In this document: positions 38,009-51,300 of the stretch, piece after piece
Layout of the letters: every line of letters starts with the position of its first letter
How positions within the stretch are numbered: the first letter of the stretch is position 1
DNA from: Nymphaea colorata
Lineage: Eukaryota; Streptophyta; Magnoliopsida; Nymphaeales; Nymphaeaceae
NCBI RefSeq assembly: GCF_008831285.2
Contig: NC_045140.1
Coordinates: forward strand, 4,383,528-4,443,527
Length of the DNA: 60,000 bases
Reading direction: 5' to 3'
Made by a program: the position numbers and the translations under genes
Notes under the pieces: model-generated
The model's input: only the letters and a program-made list of their open reading frames with translations
What the model was told of the DNA's origin: nothing
Database searches by the model: none

Positions 38009-38054
38009 TTGGTTACTTAGAGCCGGATGGGAATACATAACGGTTTTTTAAACT

Positions 38055-38136
<82 letters not shown>

Positions 38137-38185
38137 TTGGTTACTTAGAGCTAGATGGGAATACATAACGGTTTTTTAAACTCAA
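37911..38185. repeat. (CT)n-(AT)n microsatellite with duplicated 52-bp unit
   Basis: A CT run (to about 37946) and an AT run (to 38005) are followed by a 52-bp unique unit starting GACTTGGTTACTTAGAG (38006-38057). Then come a second AT run (38058-38133) and the same unit again (38134-38185), with two base differences. The pattern fits slippage or unequal exchange anchored in the AT tract. Confidence 0.93.
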
Positions 38186-40099
38186 AAGTCCATAGTCACA
38201 AATAATCTAGAAGTTTTAAACAGTGAAGTTTTTTAAGAGTAGAATACATAAACATAAAAAGATAACTAGCTTGCAAGAAATAAAAAATTAAAAATTAAAA
38301 AAGAAACTCTTTGGCATAAAAACAACTGAAAAAAATTTTAAAAAAAAAGTGAAAAAAACGTGTTAAAAACACTTTTTTCATTTTTAACTTTTTTTCAAGA
38401 AAAACGTGTTTTTTTTTTTTTTGCAAAAAAACGTGTTTTTTGTGACTATGTCAAAACCCATATGTATTCCAGTTTGACATTGAACTCAGCTTTAGTAACA
38501 CGAGAACTGGATTTGATCCGTGTGACTTCTTGTCAGATTTTTTACCCAAACATCACTGGTCCAGGTACTCAAATTTGTTCTCAAATAAACTTATGTTTTT
38601 TTGAATATGTAAATGTGGGAATATAAGGTTGATTTGGTACCAAACATCCTTTGTTCACCAGAAATACTTAGATTCAATAGTATGGTACTTGATCCAAAGT
38701 AACAAAAAAAAAAAGCCTATCAAATTAACTGTTCATATCATATTTACATGTCCAAATCTGATCCGATGGATCATATTTGGGGACTGCTCATTTCTATAGT
38801 ACCAAAGATATAGCTAGATCCAATGTAGTTGAGACAAATCTTTATCGGATTTGCGCTGGATCTTGAACTCGAAATCAGATTCAATTACCGAATTACCGGA
38901 AACCGCCTCCATGATCCAAAGTATGAGCAAAGTCCAGTCCTCACCAACCAGCGTTTGCTTGTGAATCAAGCTGAGCTGCAGGTTGGCCACATGTTGTCTG
39001 GATCTAATATAAAAATATAAACTTCAAATTGGATCTTATGTCGCAATTAGTCATGAAAACGAAGTTCAGGTGACAAGTCAGTATCCAGCAGGATGTTTGC
39101 GGAATTAGCAGTTAGTGAGACCAAAAAAAAATCGAGAAGTTTACAATTACTAAAATAAGAAATTATCAAGAAGTAATATTATTATTATATTTTTATGAGA
39201 TATTACCATACTAAAAAATATGGAAAACCAAGACAAAAGGTCCACACAAACAATCATAAGTGATTTAATATTAATATATAAATTTATGATTAAAATTTGA
39301 TGACTTTTCCAACAAGGTACTTTTAGAAAAGGTTATTTTTAAGAAAAACAGGTGCCAAGTCAAGCCATAACAAATTTAGAAAAGAGGAGAAGCAAATGGA
39401 AAGAAAGAAAAACAAGTGTGGATGGAAGGGGAGGGATTGCTGCGCTTTCATTTGGATCCTTTTCTTCTTAAGCAAGCTTCAGTTGCTTCATGTAGGGGTA
39501 ACTAAGAAAAAGAGTTCCATGGGATTGAATTTCCAATTTAAGTAAGGAAAGCCAAGGTTTAATTTTCCTAGGAAAATGACATCATTTGTCAAATCGGCTC
39601 GCATTAATGCTGGCCCCATTTCGGGAGAGCAGTAAGTTATTCTACCACCCGAGTGAAGGCCGAAGGACTTCCCCCAACCTCTTCCTACCATGTTTAGCGC
39701 CACTTGTTTTTCAACACTTTGGTGTTTATTATGTCGATTCCATTTTGTGGCCAATTCATGATTGCCATGTGTCAAAAACTAATTTCCGTGATAATGTTTT
39801 GAACGTGCAAGTTGTCTTTGATGTCCGCAAAGAACTGGTGGCAATGTGACTCACATTTAAGGGATCTGAGGTTTCAATCTCGTTGTCACTATCATGTGTT
39901 ACTCGCACACAGATTTAGATCCATGTCCAAGAACTAATTTATTTTCACAAACCCCAAACGATGTAATACAATAAATCTGGATTTACATTCAACCATAAAG
40001 CAAGCCCAAGAGCTGAGGTCGAGCTCAGGCAGCTCGACCCCCCTTACTCACTTAGATGTTGCTTGGCTTGAGCTCGAGTCAGAACTGGACAAGGTGAAC
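38186..40099. other. intergenic, no gene recognised
   Basis: Holds an A/T homopolymer-rich patch with AAACGTGTT motifs in both orientations (about 38340-38450). Frames on opposite strands around 39488-39849 have no recognisable motif. Confidence 0.5.
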
Positions 40100-40423
40100 T
40101 AGAGCTCAACCTCGGCTAGATAGTTAAGAACTTAAATGAGTTTGTCGAGCTTTAATCGAGTTGAGCTCAAGCTCAACATATAACGATAAATATCAATTTT
40201 ATTCAAACGAGTTTGTCCAGCCTTAATCTAGTCGAACTCAGCACGTAATGACGAATATTAATTCTACTCAAATGAGTTTGTTGAGTCTTAATCAAGTCAA
40301 AATCAAACTTAACACGTAACTACCGAGTCGAGCTCGAGCTGCTTCCGTTGAGCTATTCTCGAGTTTGAAGTTTTATCAGTCTAGCCGAGCTTGAGCTCAG
40401 GCTGAACTCAACTCGTGTTCACC
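40100..40423 (+). repeat. inverted pair of GAGCTC-rich elements, left arm
   Basis: Contains three degenerate units of 65-71 bp starting GAGTTTGT(C/T)(G/C)AG at about 40138, 40209 and 40274. These are followed by GAGTCGAGCTCGAGCTGCTT. The whole segment aligns with the reverse complement of 42053-42420. Confidence 0.75.
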
Positions 40424-42052
40424 TCTCCTCTTGTGTCTCACACACCTCCAAACCTTAGTGTTTGCTGACCGAACCCGACGAGATTCAAGACACCGTGTGA
40501 AAGGGCTTTTATTCTCCCACGTGTTGCCCTTCTATTGGTAGCAAATCGCGGTAAAAAAATTTTAAAAAAAAAAGTGTACTCCAGTCTCCGGTCATTCCCC
40601 GCTTCCTGTTTTAGAAGATTTCACAATATGCGGGCCATGACATCAAGAAATTTCAGAAAGGTGATCAGATTTTTTATTATTATCAATGACGGCTTATTCT
40701 CACTCTTTTCGCGTTCATGGCCTTTTTTGGCGCTTGTGAGGTTTCACCTCTGCCTTTTGTCAAACCAGGAGCTCCTGCTTTTTCGTTTTTCAAAAAAAAA
40801 AACGGTCATTTTTAACTTTTTTCGTGAACAAAAGTCAAATATAACGTCATTTTCTCATCGAATATAACGTTTTTTTTTTATGGATAAGGGAGTCATCAAT
40901 AGCTGGTCGGGTTCATAGTATCTTCCCCCACGATAATGCCAGTTCATAATAAATTGAAACGCAAGAAAAACCTTTTTATGATTAATATAAATTTAATAAC
41001 TTTTATTTGACATTGCTTTTTTCACCCATTCTTTTACTGCCTCACTTATTTTTACTTTTTGTATATTATTTTTTCTACCCACTCCAAGAAATAGTACATT
41101 TTTTTATTTTTATTTAGGAAAAATTAATATCCTTACTTCAAAATATGGATGAACTTATAATACATTAATTCAAAGAAGTAACACACAAACGTTTTGACCA
41201 CAGGATTCGAACTTTGAACCCTTATATCAGGCACCTTACCACTCATTTACGATACATTAATTATGAAAAAAATAAAATATATATATATTAAAACTGAGAA
41301 AAGACCTGAAAAGCGTTTAGTTCACTTTCTTATATGTGTAACTATATTGTAAATGCAAAACTTTGTAAGACGGTTCATGAGTTGTGCGATGATGGTTTAG
41401 AAGGTATTTTATGTGAAGTTGTTTTTGTTAATATAATATTTCAGTCACCTTTATAAGAAAATAGTTTTACTTGTAGTATTTTGTGATTTATTAATCAATT
41501 TATACTTCACCCAAAAATGTGGATTGAATAATCTAAAGGCTGCGTTAATTTACGAACTGCCTAAGAAACTTATGAAAGCTCATAGTAAAAGTATTTTTAA
41601 CTCATTTAATTTGATTTAAATTTTCATGTAAAATTACATGGTATGGTGTCTAGCAAAAATGAAAATGGTTTTATTAGAACTTTTTTTTTTTTTTTGAAAA
41701 GTTGTTTTTTTAATCGGTTTTGAGCAAACTGCTTATATGTTTAGATAATAAAACCAAAACACGTTTTTTTACGAACCCTTCTTAAAAATAGATTTTGACA
41801 GAAGCGACCGTTGCAAAAATTATTCTTTGTATCGTCCCAACGTTCATGAAACGGTGGTTTTGAAAGCAAAGAATCATTTTTTTTTTTCCAAAGGCCACCT
41901 TCATTTTTTTCGGCACATATATATAGGACTTTTTATGAGAAACTTAAAATTAAAATCGAACTTGGAAAAGTAAGATGGTTTGATATTTTTTACATTTTTG
42001 GCTAATGGAAATCACGAATATGTCGTTATTTTCTTTTTTAAATAAAAATGCG
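40424..42052. other. spacer between inverted elements
   Basis: No gene recognised. AT-rich with several homopolymer T and A tracts (for example 41680-41695 and 41876-41887). Confidence 0.5.
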
Positions 42053-42420
42053 GTCAACATGAGCTGATTTAAGCCTGAGTTCGGTCAGTTTGAGCTTGGT
42101 TTGACTAATGAAACCTTGAGCTCGACTCGGCTTGAGCTCAAGAACAGGTCGATAGAAGCAGTTCGAGCTCGACTCAGCAGTTATGGGTTGAGCTCGGGTT
42201 TGACTAGATTAATTTGAATAGAATTGATATTCATCATTACGTGTTGAGTTTGAGTTCGACTCGACAAATTCGTTTAAATAAAATTGATATTTGTCGTTAT
42301 GTGTTGAGCTCGAGCTCGACAAATTCTTAAACTCGTTTGAATATATCGGCTTGATTAAGACTCGACAAACTCGATTAAGATTTGAGCTCAACTCAATAAT
42401 TACGTGTTGAGCTCGAACTT
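42053..42420 (-). repeat. inverted pair of GAGCTC-rich elements, right arm
   Basis: Its reverse complement carries the same ordered blocks as the left arm: GAGTTTGTCGAGTCTTAATC, GAGCTCAACACATAACGAC, AAATATCAATTTTATT, then GAGTCGAGCTCGAACTGCTT. It ends about 650 bp upstream of the MACPF start codon. Confidence 0.75.
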
Positions 42421-42964
42421 AACTCTATTAATTGAATCAATCAACTCTGCGAAGCGTTGTTCACCCCCAATCCCCAATTACTTATCATTTTTATGTGTGG
42501 GAAGAAGGGGTTGCATTGGGATGCAAGCTGCTTCCTATGATATGAAGTCGGTATTTTGGGAAGATATTTTATTGGACGGCTATCAAGGGGAGCGTTAGAA
42601 TGTAATAATGGAAATCTTGGGGGAATTTTCGCTTAATTAGGAGGAGGAGACTGACTTCATGGAAGCTTCCCGTCCCTCTCCCCTCACCTGCCGCTGTGAG
42701 AGAGGGCAGTCAAGTGCTCTGCTTTTGAACCTCTGACCAGAGGAGAGGAGAGAAGGAATGGAGGAGGAAGAGAGGGCCACCATGACCCATCACCCTTTCC
42801 TAACTCTCTCTCAATAGCAAATGCTTCTACGTCTCTGTTTCTCTCTCAACCTCCCCGTTTCCAGCAGCCCCCAAGCATTCTCTCTCTCTCTCTAGAAAAT
42901 TTACTCTTCCCAGAAGAAGCCAAACTCACCCAGCAGTCCCTGCAACGACGCGTCCATATCACCT

Positions 42965-42971
42965 TATATAA
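42965..42971 (+). promoter_or_regulatory. TATA box of the MACPF gene
   Basis: TATATAA lies 108-113 bases upstream of the ATG. It is followed by a CT-dominated leader (about 42976-43055) with no upstream ATG. Spacing predicts transcription start near 43000. CT-rich leaders are common in plant promoters. Confidence 0.65.
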
Positions 42972-43077
42972 TAGCCCTCTCCCCCTCTCTCTCCCTTTGC
43001 TACCCCTCTGCTTCTCCTCTCTCCCTCTCCCTCTTTCTCTCTTTCTCTATCTTTTGAGCCTCTCTGGGCTGGACGGA

Positions 43078-45356
43078 ATGGGTTCGGTCGGCGAGGGGGT
43101 CGCCGTCCGGGCGGTGAAGACGCTGGGGCGGGGATTCGACCTGACGTGCGATTTCCGGCTGAATTTCTGCAAGGGAACCGGATCCAGCGGCGGCAGGCTC
43201 GTGGAGTTGGACGAGAGCAACGTGCGCGACGTCCACATCGCCGGGGTCGGAAGCATCCCGGCCGTTCCCAGGGACATCGGCTGCGACAAGGGCGACCGGC
43301 TACGGTTCAGGTCGGACGTCCTGGAGTTCAATCAGGTGAGTGAATGAATTCCTCGATTTCTTTCCCCCTTCTCGGGCTTCTCATTTTCTCCGTGCTCTGA
43401 ACAACTTCACCGGATCGGACGGAAGAAGATTCCGGTTTCGACAATCAGAACGCGCGTGCTACGGGCTCGCATTCGGATTCCTTCCTCTTCTTCAACGACG
43501 ATCGGATCAAACTAACTCTGCGATTCGGTTTTGGGGCGGTCGGCATCATCACTCCGGCGGATTGATCCCTTCCCGGCGGCTGGGCTCCTTGCCGCCCAGG
43601 GAAACGCGTAGTATAAGGGTAGTTTCGTAAATAGGATTACAAAACGACCCAAAACTTTCCACCATTTTGACAAAATCGACGGCGAGGGTCTCACAGATTT
43701 TTTAGTCCACGTGAAATTGACTAAAATGGTCCCCCTTTTTAAGGCGGGATCGTTGACTGCGCAGGTGCAATTTCGTCATTTACTCTCCACGGCGGTTACG
43801 AGGTCAATTTCGGATATGCTCATTTCCCCTCTTTAATGAGTTATGACGGAATCAGGCCCGTCGTACTCCGTAATTGACGCATATATCCCTTCGCCCTTGG
43901 AGAAATGCAGCGGCCGGTTCCTCCCTTGGCGAAATTAACCTTTGAGAACGTGAGATTGACAAAAAAGGATCTTCTCCCATTGTTTGGCTACGAATATGAC
44001 GAAAGCATATTCCCGATTGACGAAAACTGACCCCTATTGATTGCCTTCAAAATCTTTCTATTCTGAGTCTTCGAAGCGAGTTCCCTAGTCCAAGTGAACA
44101 TTAAGAACAGTCACCATAGCAAGTTAAGCCTACCTCTCGACTGAGAGCATTGACACCAGCGGGTGGAATGGAACCACAAATTTGTGGTTCAAAATCAACA
44201 GTTGCAGAGCCATTATATAAATAAATAAATTGCTACCAGTGATACATAAAAGTGCTTTGTTTGGTTTTGTGTGGGCAATTGCCTACACAAACTGACATGT
44301 GTATTTGTCATTGACATGCATTTTAGGTGTTAGACTCATGCATGGAGCTCCCCTTCTCTTTTAGCAGAAGTTGGATTCATTGGCAGTTGCTTAGAATCGA
44401 ATTCCATTTCACGATAGGTCTTGAGCAATACTCATTAAACCAGAAGTGCCCAATTATACTCTAAAAATTTAGTTTGTTTTTATTTTTTGAATTTTTTGTG
44501 CTTCCACTGAACGGGAAAAAGGAACCAGCGTTCGAATGAAAGCCAAATTTTGCACTTAGTGTCTGTCTCACAGACGTAGGCCTCATTTGGATCAAACTGA
44601 TGACTAGGTGCAAACTTGCTCAACCTTTTGGGCAGTTTGAACTTTGAACCATTTACTTGATATTTGAAATTTCTGACAACTGTGGGTTTATGAGTTCTGA
44701 CCCATGGAGATCACATTTTTCTTGGTTAAAATTTTGAATTGGGGACGAGAATTAGTGGCTTTAAAATATAAGTGCATCGGATTCCTGCTTCATGTTTTAT
44801 GTAGCTATAAAATGATAAAGCTGTCATGCCAGATTCGAACGACGGCTTCTGGTGCACACGGTCTTATTGGAAGCAAACAATAGAAATCCGACGCAACTTT
44901 TGCACATAGAAAGTCAGATCCAGAGCCAAATCGTCAACTAAGAAAGCGGCGACAACTCCAGAGTCCAATCTCTCGGTTTTGCTTTTGGTCATGGGTGGGC
45001 TCAACCAAAAGAAGAAATTTGGGATTGGTTTTGGTTGCATTAGTTTTGTACTTTCCCTGCAATTCCTCTTGGTAGGTTAAGTTAGTGGCTTCTAGTTGCG
45101 TACACGTTGTCCTACCAACTAACTCTATTATTACCGTATAATAATGGCATTGATTCTATGCCAATTCGGTCAATTTTGGTTTCATTCAATTAGAAACTTA
45201 TTGGAGACAGGCAGCGGTTAGTCAGCACAGCAGAAATCCCTCTCCTTTCAACCTGTCCTTTTCACAGAAAAATTTCAATACTGAAACATTATGATAACAC
45301 TTATTATTTCATCTTTTTCAAAGTTATTGGCCCCATATATATTATTATTTCTTCTT

Positions 45357-45392
<36 letters not shown>

Positions 45393-48300
45393 TTGTTCCA
45401 GCATTTAAAACAATAGAAATTATTTTTCAACAAAAGGTACTTTTCCCTCGCGCTATAACATCGATTAAAGATTATCAGAAATTTAGTTCTGGATCTCACC
45501 GTTGTTAGACTTTGACTTGGTTTTCAAAGGGGAACTGGAAAATACATGGGGAGCCAATTTTGCTTGCGTTGGAACCTTGCGGAAGGGGCAAGTATTTTTC
45601 ACAAGTTCTTGCATGTTAAGCCTTTTCTAAATCCAGTTTCAACTATGTCATTTGGTTGATTAAACTTTTTTTGGTATTATCAGCCTGAAGATTAGTGATA
45701 AGAGCTATCCTTAGGAGCTCTTTAAAGGGAAAAGCGCAAATAATTTGTGTACCCTTATAAATTCTTTCCTGCGTCAATCTTTAGTATTTGGGATCCAGCC
45801 ATTAGTCAACTGTACAAAAAGAAATCACTCACAGCCTTGTTCCAAATAAGTGGTTCCAAATTTGTTCCCGTTTTTATAAAAAAAATAAAAAAAACCTCAA
45901 AAATGGATCACACAAATAGGTACATTCGCTATTCTTTGACGTCCACCTCTTTGTTGTTATATTGGCCAATGAGAATGTAGTCGAGCATTATTTCTTTTAG
46001 ATACTTCCAAGTACCAATAAAAGATTAACTTGAAGACGAAACACAAGGCCGACCATCTCTTCTCGCCACCAACTTGTAGCCAAGGTTCGACAAATGACCC
46101 AACTGCCCTTAATCTGCTTTTGATATTGAACCGCTACCTTCTCAATCATCTATTTATTCTCGTGGGAGTTGAAGATTCCAAAGAAACGGATCCATCCATA
46201 TGAGAACTTTGTAGTTTTGAAAAATGAGGCAGTTTTCAAGTTACATGAAATTATTTAAGAGTAAGTAATTAGCTAATATGGGTGGACGTCCCGATGATGG
46301 CCGAGGAGCAAATTTGAAGGGTGCCAAGTTGAATACCAGAAATCAGGCTTTATCTCGGCTTGACTTTGCTTTTTCTTTTGATGCTGCTGTCCTCTTAAGA
46401 GTTGGTAGCCCGTGGCTGCCCACAAGTCAACAAAAAGTGAAGACTTGTAGTGAATTCCTAGTCTCCGTGGAAATGATCCCTGTTTTTGAACACCCAACTG
46501 GTTGACACAAACATGCGATTGCAGAAAGCTAGAGAATTCTACGCAGTTGCTGAATGTTGCTGATGAATAAAAATTAAAAATTGACCACCGCAAGTACAAT
46601 GAGTCATTGCTTGGAACATCTTTATGCACCATATACTGTGGTTAATACTAACGTGACAGCTATTTTTTAATGATAAGTTTTTTAATTTTTGCCTATCCAG
46701 CAGTATCTGCGAAACGCTTTTTGATATTGTTGGTCATTTGATAGCAATTATTTTCCAGAACCTTTCTAAGAGTCATTGGCATATTTCCTGAGTCATGCTT
46801 TTTTTTTTTTAACCATTTTCAAGATCCGCCTTGTTTTTGAATAATAGAACATATCCTTCGTTCTATCTATCTGACGCCACTCAGATCTCTCTCTCACACA
46901 CACCAGCCGGCAATCTAGGGTTTTACCTCAACTAGTACGCATCATTTGCATACACGTAAAATCTAAAACTCATTGCTGCAGTATAGCACAAAGTTTTTTC
47001 CTTTCCTTTTCATGGTCATGTCTGCCTTTTCCCTTTTGTCCAGAATTATGTTTGAAGAAAAGACTAGCCATCTTTGACCTTTTAATGTGGACGTAGCAAT
47101 TTCTAGTATCTTTTCCATTGTTGAATATCGAGGGCAACAGCGGAGTCTTTTTCTATTTCTTTTTCTTTTTCCTTTTTTTTCTTTTGTTTGTTGTAGGGGA
47201 ACGAGGGGAAGGGCTATGTTTTTTCAAAAAAAAATTATTTTTCAAAAATCTTTGGGAGGCCATGACCCCGGCTGCCTGAACTTGGGGGACATAGAGAGAC
47301 CAACTCGTGTGCCTGCGTCACGTGCATCTGATGCTCATGCCCCCCGTCTTGTGCCATGCCTCGCCCAGTGAGGGCACGTGACAGGCCTTCCCATGTAAGG
47401 GAGGCACACATAAGCTGCTCTTGGAGACCTGGGGCGGTTTTGGAAAACAGTAAAAATGAAACCCTATTTGATAATGTGCTAACAATGATAGAACTATAGC
47501 GAAAAAGTTGGTTTTCTTTCTAAAAGCAGTCAGTCAACCGCCATAGCTGGTGATCAGAGGCATTTAAGGCGAATGGTGCACCATTTGGTTGTCTGCGCTT
47601 TCCTAGGGCTTAACAGGGTACGTTATTGATGACTACAACAATGACCCTTTAATATAAAATATCAATGGTGGAGCACTGGAGCCATGAATCTGCTATAGTT
47701 GGCAGATGAGATGACCCATTCACTGATAGCCTTAAATGGGTTCCTTTGATATTGTGCGGACTTCTCTCTGGAATGGAAGTCTGTCAATGTCAAGTTGTTC
47801 CTACATACAGTGCTTCACCCTATCCGGCGGTCTTCTCTTCTACTTGACCATCGTTTTGATCACGCTCCCCTGACTTGGTGAATAAGAGCTTCGTCCTCAC
47901 CTGACTAGTGTTGTTGGACTTCAGCAACTTCAAGTTGGAGAATGTCATTTATTCTAAGGGATGTAGAATTTTTGCCTTGTCTTAGGGTAGGAAGAAGACT
48001 TGCTAATGGCAAGGGGTGAAGGGGTGAAGGCAGGGGGCCGCCTAGGCCATGGCCCCACCCAACTAATTGAAAAAAAAAATTACATTTAAAAAAATAAAAA
48101 TTTTTAGTTGCGTTGGATTCGGGTTTAGTTTGGCCCTACTCGGATAATTTGTTGGATCGTTTGGCCCGCTCCTAAAAAAAAATCTCCAACTAATAACTGG
48201 TTGACCACCACTATAGTGATTTTAAATTTGACTACCCTACAACAACTTGTCCGATTGATTAGAAAAGGGCGAATTCGGTGGGTCCAGTTGCAGACAAGTT

Positions 48301-51300
48301 GTGATTAAGTAATGGCCCTTCGGTGGTTGATCAGCTAAATCATGAGGGAAACCTGCTTCATGTAAAAATTTTAAATTTTTCTTCTTTGTTGTTTCTGTGT
48401 ATGATAGAACTTAGAACTTGTTTCTTTTGTAGCTTGATAGTGCTCCCTTACTTTCTTTGTCTGGGTTCTTGCGTCCGATTTTTTAAGGTTCTTCTAAAAT
48501 ATTCGTGATCCTTGTCATGTGTTTGCATTGGGCACGATAAGTTTTTGGATCCTGTGCATATGCTGCATCGTGTTTCTTAAACTAGTATTCATTTAAGCCC
48601 TCTATGAATCTAGCTTATTTCTTTATAAGTATCTCTCAATTCGCCTGTCAAGTGTTATGTGATGGTTAGATCCTTGGAGATAATTATTATTGTTTCACCT
48701 TAGGGGAATTGTGGCTTGACCTTTTTTACCACAGCTGCATTTGCCTTCTTTAAACATTCAATGCAATGGCCATCAATAAAACGGCAATATAATGAAAATC
48801 GACGGATCAAAATCTTCCAGTACCAAAAAACTGTCTGGCTAATTTTCAATTTCATGCTAATTATCAGATTCGCGTGGAAAAAATACATTCTCAAATCAAT
48901 GCCTATATATGCTGACAGCTTTGCCCTGCTATCTGGAATGTAGTTCAATAAGAAACTCGTTCGCTTGTTGACCTGCAGATGTCGGAGTTGCTCAATCAGA
49001 AGTCGTCCATACAAGGGAAGATCCCGTCTGGATATTTCAACGCAATTTTTGACCTCAGTGGAGCTTGGTTGGATGATGCTACAGAAACTAAACATCTCGC
49101 ATTTGATGGTTACTTCATCTCTCTCTACAATCTACATCTAACCGGCTCTCCTCTGGTTCTTCGAGAAGAGATCAAAAAGGCTGTTCCATCAACTTGGGAC
49201 CCTGCTGCGCTTTCTAGGTCCAAGCTGCTCTTCATCTTATTCATTTAGGAAATTGCAATAAACACTGTGAGTCTGTGACTCGATCAGTCCTGCTAGAAGA
49301 AGATGGCCTTGTACACTTGCATGAAAGTAGATAGGTTTTGTAGAGGATGAGGTTATTGACCTTCTTTTGGTATCTTTTCAGGTTTATTCGTTCATATGGT
49401 ACGCACATAATTGTTGGTTTGTCTGTGGGAGGCCAAGATTTGATCTGTGTGAGACAGAGTCCTTCCTCACCCATTCCGCCTTCTGAACTCAAGACACATT
49501 TAGAAAATTTAGGCGATTTTTACTTCTCAGATGGAAGGAACCTCTCTCCTCTGCACCATAAAACGAGAGAAAGCACTCACAAAGTATTTCACGCCCGTCT
49601 TCTTTGTCATAAAACCATTCTGATTATTGGATGAGTTGTCTGATCCTCCTAATTGTTTCCAGGTTCCTGAAGTGTTTAGCAACATCCTGCGTTCAAACAA
49701 CATGCAGCTTGCCAGCTTTTCAGAATCTTCAAGCAAGGACGTAAGCTCTTATTCTGTGGACCAAACCTTTGAAATTGCTAATGACATCGTTGGTGGTTAT
49801 TCTCAGTTATATCACAAATCATATCGTGTTCTTGGTGGGCTTTTTAGGGGTGATTTGGTAACAGTAACAGGGTGTCACTATCCCATGTACTGCCAAAATT
49901 TGGGCTAGTTGTTCCATGAATAATCTGCCTAAATGTTTGAGGCAGATAAATGAAACAGTGACACTGATGCCAAACAACCCAATGTAGCAGTTGATATAGT
50001 ATTGAGTTCCACAAAGTTTTTCGAAATTGTGTTGTACAACATATTTAACTAGTCCTAGTGATGTGTGCCGTGATTTGTTGAAGTAGTTGATGACCATCTA
50101 TTCTTGAACAGGGTGTTACCATCATCTGCTCAAAGAGAGGAGGATGTTTCTCAAATGGTCATTATACATGGCTACACTCGGTATCAAGTAACCCAGACGC
50201 GATCCTCTTCAAGTTTGTCCCAATTACATCTCTTCTGAGCGGAATACCAGGAAGTGGATATCTAAGCCACGCAATCAACCTATATCTACGATGTATGTCT
50301 CAAACCTTCCAGAAGATCACATATGCTTACCAATGGTCTTGTTTTTGTTTCTTATTCAATTCAGATCGGTTGCCTTTATGTAAAATTATGTCCATTCCAA
50401 AAATAAGCTTGTACACGGGATGCAACGATGACAAAAAACTGCATACCTTTCTGCCTCGGCAAATTCTGATTCAAACATCTCTCATTTCTCTCCTTTACTT
50501 GAGTTTGGATAGCGTCCTTCATGGCTTTGACGAACTAAATTTCTTGTTTCCATGGTTTACTGCTTCAATTTCATAAGAGATTTTTTCTATTGATGCTGCA
50601 TGTTGATGAACCCAAGTTATTTGACAAACAGATAAACCACCTCCCGAGGAGCTGCGGTATTTCTTAGAGTTTCAAGTTCCCCTGCAATGGGCCCCTGCAT
50701 ACAATGAGCTACCTCTTGGTCTCACGCCTCAATTTAGGAAGGCTTCTACTCCATTCGTGCGGTTCAGCTTCATGGGTCCAAAGCTTCATATTAACACTAC
50801 TGAGGTAATCACCTTGAGACTCCTTTCTCTGAACCACATTTTGGCTCTTTCTCATGTGAATCCATGGTTCATGTACAGTTAGTCTAACTTTCATGCTTTA
50901 TAAACAAGGTCGTTAGTGGCGGAAAGCCCGTGGTCGGCCTCCGGCTGTATCTTGAAGGCAAGAATTGCAACAGGCTAGCGATCCATGTGCAGCACCTTTC
51001 CAGCCTACCTAACATTTTCAGTGCCACCACGTCCGAGACATCGCGGTGGCAAGGCTCAGAGGACGTAGATAGCCAGTATTTTGAGCCAGTTAAGTGGAAG
51101 CACTACGGCCATGTCTGTACTGCACCGATCAAGCATGATTCTCAGTGGCTTCATGGCACCTCTAGAACTAGACAAGGGGTGTACATAGTCACAGGAGCCC
51201 AGCTCCAAACGCGGAGTAAGCGATCGAAGAAGGTGATCCATCTGAGACTCCTTTTCACATGGCTGCCCAACTGCACCATCCAGAAGACGATGTGGTGCCA

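Noticed and set aside
41190-41240. GATTCGAACTTTGAACCC as a tRNA T arm
   Set aside because: No acceptor, D or anticodon stems could be formed around it.
42997-43077. N-terminal extension of the MACPF frame
   Set aside because: The frame is open upstream but has no ATG. It translates the CT-rich leader, and family alignment supports the ATG at 43078.
46273-46632. 119-codon minus-strand frame inside MACPF intron 1
   Set aside because: No recognisable domain, and a competing frame on the opposite strand. Treated as chance.
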